Shown here piece by piece: positions 24,195 to 36,507 of a DNA stretch of 64,000 nucleotides. A program made the position numbers and the translations under genes. Origin of the DNA: Dioscorea cayenensis subsp. rotundata (lineage: Eukaryota; Streptophyta; Magnoliopsida; Dioscoreales; Dioscoreaceae); the NCBI RefSeq assembly GCF_009730915.1, contig NC_052479.1:868001-932000 (forward strand), in the 5' to 3' direction. Below the pieces are notes generated by a model. It was not told the DNA's origin. It saw only the letters and a program-made list of their open reading frames with translations, and made no database searches. Positions within the stretch are counted from its first letter, which is position 1. Every line of letters starts with the position of its first letter.

Positions 24195-27100
24195 ACAATA
24201 AATATTTGTGCTTTAAATTTCACAAAACAATAAAGTAGTATAGTAAACTATATTGACAACAATATCACAAGAACATCATCAAATAATTTCCTCATATCAA
24301 TATTTATCTACTTAAAGAAAAGTGTAAAATATAATCAAGCTTGAAGAGTTTGATAAAGGATACATGTTCTCCTTCCAATAAAGGAAAAAAATCAAATTAA
24401 AATAATAGTTTATAAAGAAATAAAGTCTACTATATACATTTGATAGACAACTTTATGTTTTTTTTACATTTAAATAAGTCTAAAGCTACCAAGGATTAAC
24501 ATCTATGAATATTGGTCTTTTTATTTGGTGGTAAATGTTGTTTAGAGGTAATGATGTGATGCTTTTGTCCTTTATGTTGTAAGTGCCTGAATCACTATAT
24601 TTATACTTGTAGCTTGGATACATAAAGTCATCACTGAAATAAATAATATCATTTTTTGTCTTATCCATCATAGTTGTTGTAATTGACATCGCATGATTAG
24701 AACCCACATGATCATTTATAGCTTTTAACTCAATGAATTGATTTTTCTTGATCACGCTTAAATGCTTTGAAAGCGCTCTGCATACGAAAAGAATCCATCG
24801 AACCTTTGCTATTCGGGTCATTGCATGATCAACATCATCCCGTTTGCCTCAATGGGGTCAGTCCACCTATAAATAAATAATAGATCTCCCAAAAAATCTA
24901 CCATGTATCATTTCTTCTAAATAGCCATTATATGGAGTGACTTCTCTTAACATGTTATTCACCAAAATTCAACTAGACACACTTGATTATGTGCTCCAAT
25001 AACATAAAATGCTCCATTATACCATATGATGTCTTCAAGATAAAAATCGCTATCTATCCACGAGTCCATATTGAATCACACGGTCTCCAAAAATGCTAAT
25101 TTGAAGAATACCAGTAAATAGTAATCACAATATAGTCGAGTCTTCGAAGGATCATGGATACTTTTGCTTTATAAATAAGTTGATCACGTTTTTCTTCGGG
25201 CTTTTCATCATAAAGGTTTCATAATATTCTCGGGGCCCGATCATCGGAAGCATCAAAAAGCGATAAAGGTAACTTGACACGAGGCTTTAGAAAAGAGTTC
25301 AACAAATTTATATTGAGATCAGGTCTATTGTAATTAACCAACCATATGAAGAACCAGCACAATGTCTCATTGTAACTTTCGGGTGTTTCTATTTGATAAA
25401 TTTTGTCCTCTGATGGGTTGTAGAATCTTGGAGAATCAACGTCGAAAGAATAAGCAAACCAAGGAAACATTTGTTTTGAGGGGTAATATCTCTCATTTGC
25501 CACTTCAAACCAGATGTGAGACAGCGCAACTAAAGCGAGACATAATCGAAAATGAGAGAAAGCTTTGTTGTCTCTTGCAAAATGTCCTCGGAAGATTTCC
25601 ATAATCGGCCATAACTCCTGTGACTTATAGATAAATAAATAAATAAATAAAATAAAATAAAATAAAATTATGTGATGCTCCTCCCATGATTTCATAAAGA
25701 CATTGATTTTAATTTTGTTTATTGAATACTATTAGATCTAGGACATGGATACCTTATATCTGTTTAATACAACTGGTTTATTCGATTTAGATGTTGTTTT
25801 TTTACATTTAATTTGGATTTTCTTTTAACATTTGATATTTGTACTTCGTTTTATAATTTATACGGTTTACTTGTAAAGATAGAATAATTGCAATCAAACT
25901 GCCCTTTGTGTCCAACCCAACGGCCTGTGATAGCCCAAGACAAAATGGTCCCCGTCTTCAATTATAAAATCATATATATTGATATCTTTTGTAATGATGA
26001 AAAAATTTTAAAATAAAATAAAATAACATAAAGGCAAGTGTGCATTTAGAAAAACATATATAATCAATAGAACATATAACCATGAAAAAAAATAAAAATA
26101 ATCAAATCACCCAAAACCAGATAATTTCGTTCAAATTTTTTTAGCAAAAGAGAGATTGTAAGAGGGTAAAAATCTTGGGAGCTCACCGAACTATGGTTAT
26201 GATAACTAATTTGGTCATGTTAAAATTAAATTTTTGTTTATTTTAAATTTTAGTAATTGATCAAGTTTTTTTAGGTGTCGAGTGATATGGGTAACATGCC
26301 ATAGTGCCAATGCCCTAATCTCCAATAAAATAGAAATATTGGGATGAAAAAGATACAAATCTAAAAAATAAAAATTTCAAAATAAAAAAATTAGGGATTA
26401 AAAAATAATAGAGGGAAAAAAAGATTATGGCGTTACCACAAGAGAGAAACTCTTGCAATAAAAGTGAATGGGGACGAAGGTGTGGCAATAGAGCCTGAGT
26501 TTTGAAGAGAAGGTGGTTCTCGTCAGATTAAAACTTTATAAATAAGTTGAAATTTTAGTAGGAAATATGAATCATATGTTATATGGAGGAAATTAAATAT
26601 ATAAATAATAATGAGATGATTATACTGTGTATAGGTATTGATTTTAAAAAAGAAAAAGAAAAAGTGGTGTTGTGCATGGAAACCTCATACCAACAATTTA
26701 AATAAATAAATAAATATATAAAATAATGTTCTCCTCTTGAAAATGCATCACTGCTGGTGATGTCTTTTTTATTCGTTTAGATCAGAATTATCCCCTTGTT
26801 ATAAATAAATAAATAAATCCAACGCCTGGTGAGACTTTAGGGCGAGAGAAATTTTTTAATACTATTACAGTATCAAGATACCATGAATTATGTGTTAGCA
26901 GTAAAAAAAAATAATATAATAATATAGTAATAAAAAAAATAAATAGAGAAACATACCTTTACTCGATGGAACAAAAAGTGATTTAGTCAAGTGAGTTGAG
27001 ACAGGAGACGCAGGTGTGCTTTTATTATATTTTTATTATTTAATCCTAATCAAACTCTAATTATAATCAAATTAAAATTAAATTTTTAATAAATATGTTC

Positions 27101-27870
27101 TATTATATCTTATCTTAATCCAACTCTAATCAAATCCTAGCCGTAATAGAATTTCAATTCACCCAATATGACTTAGTTTTTAAAAGTTTTATTAATATTA
27201 TACATTTAGTTTAAATTTAAGATTATTTTATAAAACTCTTTATTCGTTCATGTAAATTTCCTTGATTTTCTTAATTTTTTATTTATATATATTTTTTTTA
27301 GGAAGATAACCTGATAATTTAATTAGTTTAATGTTGAATCCTCTAGATTTTAATAATTGTTGGTAATATATATATATATATATATATTTTAAATAACTTC
27401 ATCTCTATGTTACATAAGTAAAATATTTATTTTTTATGAAAAATTAAAAACATTTACTAAATAAAATAAAATTTGATTATTATTATCATATGCAAAAAGT
27501 ATTGGTTTATAATTATGAAGGTTTAGTAAAAAGTATTTGTTTACTGTGAAAATAATTCTTGAATTTTTGCAGGCTTAACATGAAACTATTAAATATTTTT
27601 TCTTAAAAAGAGATATTATTAAATTGTTAAAAAAAAAAAATATTCTCACTTAAATAACTTGAAGTTTGCATCAAACGTGGGAAATACATATATATGAGAA
27701 GTTGATGAAAATGCACGCTAGCTTTCTCAGTGCCATTGATCGCCATTAATGGATGGAGGTACTCGGTGGTGAAGACGAAGAAGGAGAGTGCTTCAGTTTT
27801 AAATTTTAATTAGATACCTGAAGAAGGGGTATTTTGGTAATTTCAATATAATTGAAGAGTTATTTAAAAA
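24195..27870. repeat. Segmental duplication, copy A
   Basis: Nearly colinear with 33970-38600, from the sequence downstream of the F-box gene through its promoter side into AT-rich DNA ending near AATTTCAATATAATTGAA. Differences are point changes, small indels, and one large insertion found only in copy B (35501-36507). It carries the decayed F-box copy at 24486-25614. The remaining sequence (25.7-27.87 kb) holds no recognised gene. Confidence 0.9.
24486..25614 (-). pseudogene. F-box/DUF295 pseudogene (copy A)
   Basis: Colinear with the intact gene at 34258-35397. The start ATG is kept, but a G is lost at LPRD (CCGAGGACA for CCGAGGGACA), shifting frame within the F-box. Further indels break the frame, leaving two readable pieces: one around HIWFEVANERYYP and NPSEDKIYQIETPE, and one at the C-terminus around NDIIYFSDDFMYPSYKYK. 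A complete F-box protein cannot be made from this copy. Confidence 0.9.
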
Positions 27871-28096
27871 AGTGAAAATCATACTCAAAACACACTTCAT
27901 TACTTGGTTTCTCCAATACAAGTCATTAGTTCTTTTATGTCTACATTGATGGCCAAGATTAAACTAATCCTGGGTCCCAATTCCTTACAAACCAATGCAA
28001 CAGTTCAGATGTAGTGACTTGTAATGACCCCCTTAAGATGTTCCAGCAGATCAACTTCGGCCAATATCCACCTCATTAAGTACCTCTTGACTCAGA

Positions 28097-28104
28097 TATA
28101 AATA
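28097..28104 (+). promoter_or_regulatory. TATA box of the C2H2 zinc-finger gene
   Basis: TATAAATA followed about 30-40 bp downstream by a CT-rich, A/C-rich leader (28130-28290), typical of a plant 5' UTR. It precedes the intact zinc-finger coding exon by about 1.3 kb, so the gene would have a 5' UTR intron. Inferred from composition. Confidence 0.45.
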
Positions 28105-28293
28105 CCTCTAATTCATCCAAAACTTCTCTGTTTTCATTAATTCCCCAATATCAATAGAACCTCAGCAACACCCAACTCCTTCACAGCAACTCTCTCACAA
28201 CCTCATTTCTATATCAACACTTCTATATCAGCATTTCTACTTCTCCATATCAGGACCTTTGTGCTTTCTTCTTCTCTTCTAGTGGAGAAAAGG

Positions 28294-29370
28294 TTCTTGA
28301 TTCAAAATTTTCATTATTTCCCTGTTTATTTCTACATTTTCTCATTGATTATGGCATTACATTTATTTTTACTGATGAGTTATGTTGTAGTACTTATATC
28401 CTCTTGATGCCTCTTGTTTCTGCTAGTTTCTTGTTCTTCTTGATGCCATTGTTTCTTGTTCTTCTTGATGGCATTGCATTGCATTGCATTGCATTGCTTT
28501 GATCTGGAGTGTGCTATTATGTTTCTTGTTATTTCTGCTAATTTTTTGATTCGAGAAACTTCAAAAACATTGCTTTGCTTTGAATGAAACCCCTGATTTT
28601 TAGTTTCTGTATCAACATGGATGACACTCCTCTAGCATCCTTATGAAAGGTGTAGTCAAAAGCTTCATCCATTTAACATTTTACTTACACTTGATGTCTT
28701 TCTCTGGAAATATTTTATCTGCAAACAGGGAAAAGTTTAATCCCATAAGAAGTTCAAAAACACTAGTTCTCACTTATTTAGTATGACCCCCTAACTTTTT
28801 GGTTAAGTGAACTCTGTGGTTATAGATTGATTTTCTTGATTCAAAAAATTCATTATTTCCCTGTTTATTTCTACATTTTCTCATTGATTATGGCATTACA
28901 TTTATTTTTACTGATGAGTTATGTTGTAGTACTTATATCCTCTTGATGCCTTTTGTTTCTGCTAGTTTCTTGTTCTTCTTGATGGCATTGTTTCTTGTTC
29001 TTCTTGATGGCATGGCATTGCATTGCATTGCTTTGATCTGGAGTGTGCTATTATGTTTCTTGTTATTTCTGCTAATTTTCTTGATTCGAGAAACTTCAAA
29101 AACATTGTTTTGCTTTGAATGAAACCCCTGATTTTTAGTTTCTGTATCAACATGGATGACACTCCTCTAGCATCCTTATGAAAGGTGTAGTCAAAAGCTT
29201 CATCCATTTAACATTTTACTTACACTTGATGTTTTTCTCTGGAAATATTTTATCTGCAAACAGGGAAAAGTTTAATCCCATAAGAAGTTCTAAAACACTA
29301 GTTCTCACTTATTTAGTATAAACCCCTAACTTTTTGGTTAAGTGAACTCTGTGGTTATCAGAATTGCTTT
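28294..29370 (+). repeat. Two tandem copies of a ~539-bp unit
   Basis: 28294-28832 and 28833-about 29365 are near-identical, running from TTCTTGATTC to AACTCTGTGGTTAT. They differ by a few substitutions and by the number of GCATT repeats near 28480 and 29015. The unit sits in the presumed 5' intron of the zinc-finger gene. A ~165-bp piece (about 28588-28740) also occurs inside VPS2 intron 2 at about 48993-49155. Confidence 0.9.
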
Positions 29371-29445
29371 TCTTATCATGTATGTTTCTTTATGTCTTAC
29401 ATTTTCTTAGGTTTCTTCACTTTCAATTTTTTTCTCTTAGGAATC

Positions 29446-30008
29446 ATGGCAAGAGGAAAGAGAGGGAGGAGGGGAAGAAGAAATGTTAATGAAAATCTGT
29501 TGATTAGCTGCCCCAGGGTATATAACCCTTACCAGGAAAGATGGATCAGAGCTTGGTGTTATCTATGTGACACAAAATTCAAAGATGTAAAGGGTCTCAC
29601 CTCACATCGAACCGCTATACATTCAAAATATACTTTTTTCTGTGTTAAGTGTAATCAGAGTTTTGAAACTGAAGCCTCAGCCCAAGATCATATCCTTGAG
29701 GTTTGTTTTTTTGTTTTTTTTTGTTTTTTTTTTTGTATTAACTTATATTTATAATATGCATTAAATTCTTTAAATTTTCTTTTATCCCAGGTGCCACAGG
29801 ACAGAGTGAATGTATTTAGGGAGATTGGGTTACTACCTTGATCTATGACCAGTTTTTAGCCTCTGAGGTTTGTTTTTTTTGTTTATTAACTTATATTTAT
29901 AATATGCATTAAACTCTTTAATTTTTCTTTTTATCTCAGGTGCCACAGGAAAGAGTGGATGAATTTAGGGAGATTGGGTTAGTACTTGGACCAGTTTTTA
30001 TCCTCTGA
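29446..30008 (+). CDS. Small C2H2 zinc-finger protein with duplicated last exon
   Basis: Coding exon 29446-29700 starts MARGKRGRRGRRNVNENLL, a basic N-terminus suggesting nuclear location. A complete finger spans residues 38-59 (C38, C41, H54, H59; C-x2-C-x12-H-x4-H). A second half-finger has C66, C69 and H82 but no second His. The exon ends GAG|GTTTGT. The downstream intron plus exon is present twice. Exon 29791-29841 ends REIGLLP (101 residues in all); exon 29940-30008 ends GLVLGPVFIL (107 residues). Both have AG acceptors and keep frame. The family is not named; nucleic-acid binding is inferred from the finger. Decayed relatives lie near 39.4, 41.0 and 42.0 kb. Confidence 0.6.
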
Positions 30009-30289
30009 AAGACAGCAGAAAATACTGTCAAATTCTGATCATATGCTTTGTCTTCTTCATTGTTGTTGCTGTTCTCTCTTTGAGTACTATGAAACTTCAG
30101 ATTCCTAATTGAATGTCTAAATACTGTCTTGTGAATTGATCTCTGCAAAAGAAGGTTAACTGTTCCTAGATAAATATGTTGTTACAAAGATGCTATTATG
30201 TTTTACTGCTTAATACTGCCTGATTGTGTTTTGAATGTGTTTAATCATGTTTGAGAATTCAAATGATGTGCTAATTAGTACTAAAGTAA

Positions 30290-30900
30290 TCATCCTGACG
30301 TTTATTCTTTTTACAGTATCCATTTACAGGCTCATCCAAGTGCTTATATCATCATTGTGCAATGCCAATGCGTGATCTGTTGACAAACTGAACCTACTAT
30401 CAGACATACAAAGGAACAACTGAAAAAGAAAAATAAACTTAAAACAGTGGGAAAATGGGGAGAAAGGTCTCTCAATTCATTCATCCATGCTTAACTGAAT
30501 ATGTATATATAACAATGTTACAGCTCTTATATAAAATACAAATACGAGAAATAAACGTTAACAAGATTAGATTAGATTAGATTGATTTTGTACTTTTCCT
30601 TTGTTGTACAAAATGCTACCATCAACAGCCTTGAAATTCAAGTACTTGAACACATTAGCATGAATAAGAACCCGAACCAGAGTGCCATTTGCCATCATGA
30701 ACTACAAATTCAGTAAAAAAAAATCAATAAAATTGCAGAAAAAAAGCAAATTCCAAACTTTGAAAATTTTATCTTTTAATTCACCTTTGGAATCATATCA
30801 ACATTGTATTCCTTGCTATTGCCTTAGCTCTCTGGAGGCTTAATTATCGTCACCTTTGAATCTTTTTCCAAAGCTGTTTTGCATCATAGATAGATCATTG
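30290..30900 (-). pseudogene. Rab-GDI gene fragment (middle exons)
   Basis: About 30545-30700 encodes [20 protein letters not shown] and on to YNKGK, almost unchanged from Rab-GDI. About 30785-30895 encodes KRFKGDDN and then goes out of frame around the NVDMIPK block. 30300-30390 encodes DHALALHNDD, as in GHALALHTDD, with a stop soon after. The exon carrying VYKVPATDVEALK, present in the other copies, was not found. Exons 1-2 are not adjacent; the closest upstream pair on this strand is at 39.8-40.1 kb. Confidence 0.8.
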
Positions 30901-31312
30901 CCAGCAATTTAAGTATGTATATATATATATATAATTCTTTATATTTGTACCTAGCTAGGGAATGGGTTGGCATCGTATTAGTAGTTTGTGTGATGTGAAA
31001 GGATTAGCAATAATCATCAGGAGATATATTGTAGTCTCTACCTCATCTGATAAAACAACAATTGAAAGCATCGTCGCAGCACAACATAGTTTGACAAGTG
31101 TGCATGATATGGTCAAGAATACGAACATCACTAATCACTATACTGAAGATTCGATCATCAATACTTGAATCCCGGTATTCGATTTGAATTAATACTTATA
31201 TCTGTTTCATCATCGACAAAAAATTAATTAATGGGCAAATTATTTCTGCCGATTGATACCTTGATTATCTATCATCAGTAAATGACTTCCATTTGTTCAA
31301 TATGCATGCAAA
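30900..31312. other. Spacer, nothing recognised
   Basis: AT-rich with a TATATA run near 30918-30932. The 68-codon ORF beginning at 30962 resembles no family I know. Confidence 0.5.
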
Positions 31313-31567
31313 ATGAAGCAAGCAAACCAGGTGATGTTGGCCTTGACTGCATTGGCCATGATATTAGTGGTGATCCCATTTAAGTTCATACTAATGCTTT
31401 CAGTGATCACCACCTTCACGGCGACGTTGAACTCCGGGAAATCTACGTCAAGCTTGCAAGCCCAAGGTCAAGGTCACCGGCGGCTTCGGGAGTGGTAGGA
31501 GTCTATTCCTATTGTTCCGGTTCAAACCATTAACACTTTTGAACCTGTGCAATATGAATTTGGATAA
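31313..31567 (+). pseudogene. C-terminal exon fragment resembling plant DUF639 proteins, with a nonsense codon
   Basis: An ATG at 31313 opens a hydrophobic segment (ALTALAMILVVIPFKFILML), followed by RRLREW and TAG at 31496-31498. The same frame then continues ESIPIVPVQTINTFEPVQYE to TAA at 31565-31567. The pattern of membrane segment, then RR-REWW, then SIP-PV is what I recall of the C-terminus of plant DUF639 proteins; there a second Trp (TGG) would stand where TAG occurs. The family assignment is from memory and moderate. Upstream exons were not seen. Confidence 0.4.
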
Positions 31568-32039
31568 TCATTGTAAGGTTAGGAATTGTGTTAAACAGGT
31601 CTGAGACTTCGCATGTATTTTACTTGTTATGTACTCATACACGTTCATCACTCAATTTGAGCATACCCTTTTATTTGTATGTATACTTTGTTGTAGCTCT
31701 CAGTAGTCAATTCTAAACGAAATTGCTATCATCCATTTAAAAAAAAAAAAAAGTTTATTATTTTTTAAATCAGTATAGTTTATTTTACTTTAATCAAGCT
31801 CACCTAGGTAAATGGTAGTGGAAAATCTACTCAGGCCAAAATAGTTGTTGGTCAAAAATAATTCACTCCAACTACTTACCCAATGGTTCTCCAGAATCAT
31901 TATTTCATTCATTGCCCAAAAAAAAAGAAAAATCTATTTTGTGGGCGGGAATCACTCCGATCATACCATCTTTCCGTCTTTGCACCTCTGTCGTCATAAA
32001 AAATGGAGATTCTACTTTGCTTTGGCATCATAACTGGCT

Positions 32040-33165
32040 AGAAGGATGAGCTCCTAAAAACATTTGGCCTAACCTCTTTTATGACTGTAATTTTTCCTGT
32101 GGATTATAGTCAAACAATTCACTCAAGGCCTGTCTCCTCAGGAAACTTTTCGTTCGCACTTCCACTCCCTTAGAAAGCTTGTCTTTTTTCTCTTCTATTC
32201 CATAATGCTCTAACAAGATTTAAAGATATGGAATTTGGAGACTTCCAGAGCCTTCTGAGTTCACTCTTTTTATAAATTTTTAATTGATGGGGGCCTTCGA
32301 AGTGCGTTGTACCCTCAATTTTGGATAACTGAGTGCACTAATAAAATTTACTTTTTATGCTAGCTAGCAAGTGAGGACAAAATTCTTACTCTAGTTAACC
32401 TAGCTAAAAAAAGTTGCAATTTCTAAAATGCGACGGATACCTATATTTTATGTCACAAAGACTCCAAGTCAGTAAATCATCTCTTCCTCCAGTGTGAAGT
32501 TTCTGAAAGAATATGGGCGTTCTTTGAACAAACCCTAAATACACACCCACATTCATATCTTATTTCGGAAATCTGGACTTCCTGGATCTTATCCCTAAAC
32601 GATCAACAACAAGTCTTGTGGGGTCTAATTTCTAAAGCCATTTGTTGGATTATTTGGCTCAAAAGAAATAATCGCTTGTTTAACTCTCTCTCTTCCACAA
32701 TGTTTCCTTTATATTATTGCTAAAATTATTCATTTGCTTCTTGCTTGGATTTCTGCAGCACAAGATCCTCTCCATTAACATTTACCTTCGAATTCAGTGC
32801 AAACACTCAAGCACTCTCTAGACTTCTTGAATACACGATCAGTTGAGAACAACTCCGCCTCGTCATCCTCGATTCGTGAGTGATCCAACCATTGTTTCAC
32901 CTTCCCATGTTAGCTGGTGAAAAGACATTTGACATCTTCTGGTGATCTTCGTCTTGCCCAGTTGTAGTGTTATTTTCTATTTGTTGTTGTTCTATTTGCT
33001 TATTTGTCTGTAATCAAGTTTTTGGTGTTTCATCACTTTTGGTGATGATCGCCTAACTTATCTGTCTGTTGTTTTTTCTTTATTGTTTCAATCGTTGTTG
33101 TCTTTCATGTACTTATTCATTTTGTTTAATAAGTTAGTGGTTTATCTATTTTAATTAAAAAAAAA
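32040..33165 (+). mobile_element. LINE remnant: RT zinc-binding domain and A-tailed 3' end
   Basis: Interrupted frames give FLIDGGLRSALYPQFW, then KILTLVNLAKK, then a cysteine-bearing SVNHLFLQCEVSERIWAFF and a WIIWLKRNNRLF tail. This order is the zf-RVT domain at the C-terminus of plant non-LTR retrotransposon ORF2. Several stops are present. The element ends in a short A run at about 33157-33165. The reverse transcriptase and endonuclease domains are missing, so this is a 5'-truncated, inactive copy. Confidence 0.75.
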
Positions 33166-33403
33166 TTGGTACAGGAAAGTTGAAGAGAATGTTTGCAGAG
33201 AAAGATGGTTAGTTGCCCTTAAAGACATTGAAAGAATGTTTGCAGATTTTGTTATATATCTCTTAGCAACCTCAATCCTCAGATTAGCCCAACTCTCCCA
33301 GAAATATTTCTATGGTGACTTGATTATTGGTTTTGAGAAATTTAAAGATGTTATTTGTTATTGATATTTTTCCTAATTAAAAAGAATATTAGTCATTATA
33401 TAT

Positions 33404-33442
<39 letters not shown>

Positions 33443-33682
33443 TCTTTGCAGATTTTGTTATATGTAATTTCCCCAGCTAGAAAGGTGCATGTGCGTGTCT
33501 AATATAAAGATAATGAAAAACAAATGTTTTAAGTAAAAGATTAATAATAATTAAGTTTGACCGAATAATGTAAGAAATTAAATAAGTAATATATTTATAA
33601 ATCAACAAATTCTCAGGGAAGGATGGGGGTTAAGATGTGAATTTAATACATTAAATTAAAAACTATTAAGGGCTCTAATTCA

Positions 33683-33700
33683 CGCGCACACACACACACA

Positions 33701-33770
<70 letters not shown>

Positions 33771-33775
33771 AAAAG

Positions 33776-33840
<65 letters not shown>
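33683..33840. repeat. Compound CA/CT microsatellite
   Basis: Alternating CA and CT dinucleotide tracts, with the block CACACACACACTCAAAAAGA repeated near its centre and end. The 87-codon Cys/Val/Glu/Arg ORF across it is an artefact of the repeat. Confidence 0.95.
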
Positions 33841-34257
33841 AAAAAGATTTTGTAATTGTCCGTAAATCCGTGGTACATTTATACATATCATGTCGTTGCA
33901 AGTCAATTTTTTTAATGTTATATTAAAAATAATCTTAACTTAACTTTTGTCTTAATTACAAGCATTAATAATAATTATTTGTGTTTTAAGTTTCACAAAA
34001 CAATAAAATAGTAAAATATATAGACAACAATATCACAAGAACATCATCAAATAATTTTCTCATATCAATATTTATCTAATTAAAGAAAAGTGTAAAATAT
34101 AATCAAGCTTGAAGATTTGATAAAGGATACATGTTCTCCTTCCAATAAAGGAAAAAAATAAAATCAAATTAAAATAATAGTTTATAAAGAAATAAAGTCT
34201 ACTATATACATTTGATAGACAACTTTATGTTTTTTTTACATTTAAATTAGTCTAAAG

Positions 34258-35397
34258 CTACCAAGGATTAATATCTATGAATATTGGTCTTTTTATTTGG
34301 TGGTAAATGTTGTTTAGAGGTAATGATGTGATGCTTTTGTCCTTTATGTTGTAAGTGCCTGAATCACTATATTTATACTTGTAGCTCGGATCCATAAAGT
34401 CATCACTGAAATAAATAATATCATTTTTTGTCTTATCCATCATAGTTGTTGTTGTAATTGACATCGCATGATTAGAACCCAAAAAAAAAACATGATCATT
34501 TATGCTTTTTAACTCAATGAATTGATTTTTTTCTTGATCACGCTTAAATACTTTGAAACGCTCTGTACGAAAAGAATCCATCGAACCTTTGCTATTCGGG
34601 TCATTGCCTTGATCAACATCATCCTTTGCCTCAATGGAGTCAGTCCACCTATAAATAAATAATAGATCTCCCAAAAAATCTACCATGTATTTTTTCATTT
34701 CTTCTAAATAGCCATTATATGGAGTGACTTCTCTTAACATGTTATTCACACCAAATTCAACTAGACACACTTGATTATGTGCTCCAATAACATAAAATGC
34801 TCCATTATACCATATGATGTCTTCAAGATAAAAATCGCTATCTATCACAGTCCATATTGAATCACCTGGTCTCCAAAATGCTAATTTGAAGAATGCAAAG
34901 TAAATGGCAATCACAATATAGTCAGAAGTCTTCGAAGGATCCGCGGATAACACTGCTTTATAAATAAGTTCATCACGTTTTTCTTCGGGCTTTTTCATCA
35001 TAAAGGTTTCATAATATTCTCCAGGCCAATCATCAGAAGCATCAAAAGGCAGTAAAGGTAACTTGACCTGAGCTTTAGAAAAAGGATTCAACAAATTTAT
35101 ATTGAGATCCAGGTCTATTGTAATTAACCAACCATGTGAAGAACCAGCACAATGTCTCATGTGTAACTCAGGTGTTTCTATTTGATAAATTTTATCCTCT
35201 GACGGGTTGTAGAATCTTGGAGAATCAACATCAAAGAATAGCAACCAAGGAAGCTGTTTTTGAGGAGGGTAATATCTCTCATTTGCCACTTCAAACCAAT
35301 GTGAACAAACAACGCTAAACCGAACATAATCCGAAAATGAGAGAAACTTTGTTATCTCTTGCAAAATGTCCCTCGGAAGATTTCCATAATCTGCCAT
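34258..35397 (-). CDS. F-box protein with C-terminal DUF295 region
   Basis: A single-exon ORF of 379 residues. The F-box is at about residues 5-45 (LPRDILQEITKFLSFSDYVR...VCSHWFEVANE). The rest fits the F-box/DUF295 family of plants, including NPSEDKIYQIETPE near residue 65 and the C-terminal NDIIYFSDDF signature near residue 335. F-box proteins act as substrate adaptors of SCF ubiquitin ligases by binding SKP1; the DUF295 part would recognise the substrate, which is unknown. The start MADYGNLP is at the usual distance from the F-box. A hAT element begins 104 bp upstream of the ATG in this copy only, so expression may differ from the ancestral state. The paralogue at 24486-25614 is broken. 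Confidence 0.85.
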   Translation of the reverse strand: MADYGNLPRDILQEITKFLSFSDYVRFSVVCSHWFEVANERYYPPQKQLPWLLFFDVDSPRFYNPSEDKIYQIETPELHMRHCAGSSHGWLITIDLDLNINLLNPFSKAQVKLPLLPFDASDDWPGEYYETFMMKKPEEKRDELIYKAVLSADPSKTSDYIVIAIYFAFFKLAFWRPGDSIWTVIDSDFYLEDIIWYNGAFYVIGAHNQVCLVEFGVNNMLREVTPYNGYLEEMKKYMVDFLGDLLFIYRWTDSIEAKDDVDQGNDPNSKGSMDSFRTERFKVFKRDQEKNQFIELKSINDHVFFLGSNHAMSITTTTMMDKTKNDIIYFSDDFMDPSYKYKYSDSGTYNIKDKSITSLPLNNIYHQIKRPIFIDINPW

Positions 35398-35500
35398 AAC
35401 TCCTGTGCTTTAGATAAATAAATAAATAAAATAAAATAAAATAAAATTATGTGATGCTCCTCCCATGATTTCATAAAGACATTGATTTTAATTTTGTTTA

Positions 35501-36507
35501 TAGGGATGGCAACGGGTAGGGTATGGGTAGGGTATGTCAAAACCCTTACCCTGCACTGTAACCCCTACCCCATACCCGTACCCTTACCCGTACCCTTGCG
35601 GGTAAAAAAATCATACCCTTACCCTTACCCTGCAGGTACTGGGTATACCATGCAGGTACCCGCTTTCACCCGTTGTTCAAATTATCGAATTAAATTTAAA
35701 TAATAATAAAAAAAATTAATTATACATCATATTACAATCTTTAAACACATCCATAAATTCAAAATTACAAGTTGATATATATTTGCTTATCTTAAATTAT
35801 ATAATCACATAAAAATGACGTCTATTTAGGACTCAATGGTAACTCTACCTTTTGTTTTGTTCATGTTTAACCATCTTGGTTTTTGTTTAAATTTTTTTCA
35901 TATATCTACTATTTATATTTTATATAGCTTCAAATTTTATAAATATCTAGTAATATTTTGAATATAAAAAACATTATAAGTAATTCTCATAAGTTATATC
36001 CAATTGATTTTTTATTAGTATCTTATTTTTCATGATGTTCTTATAATTTTTATATTTGTTTATTTTTTAATTTAATTATGATTCTTAATATATATCTAAA
36101 TTTCAATTTTGATAATATTATCAAATATAAATATAGAAATTAAATAAAATTTAAAATAATATATTAAGAGAAAATTTGAAGTATTATTTTCAAATTAATC
36201 ACTATGAAAATAGATATTGAGTAAATTGTGAGTAAATGTTTAGTTTTATAAAAAAATTATATATATATATATATATATATATGAGAGGGTAAGGAATGCA
36301 GTGCGGGTTTTTACCCGTGCACCTCTTCAACAGGTAAGGGTAAGGGATGCAGGGTAGGGGTAGGGGCATACCCTTACCCGACCGCATCTGCTCAAAAAAC
36401 TAACGGGTAGTACCCAGTGCCGTGCAGATGCCGGTCAAGAGGGTAATACCCTCTTTGACCGGGATGCGGTCTAATCTGCGTCAGTGAGGGTACAAGTGCC
36501 ATCTCTA
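35501..36507. mobile_element. Non-autonomous hAT-type element, 1007 bp, with 8-bp target duplication
   Basis: The ends are TAGGGATGGCAAC and, read inward from the right, TAGAGATGGCAC, an imperfect terminal inverted repeat of the type seen in plant hAT elements. It is flanked by TTTGTTTA at 35493-35500 and 36508-36515. Copy A has a single TTTGTTTA at 25714-25721 with no insert, so the empty site is present in the same window. Many GGGTA/TACCC motifs crowd both subterminal regions, as is usual for hAT transposase binding sites. There is no transposase ORF; the inside is AT-rich. Confidence 0.93.

Noticed and set aside
33643-33906. An 87-codon ORF rich in Cys, Val, Glu and Arg
   Set aside because: Translation of CA/CT microsatellites.
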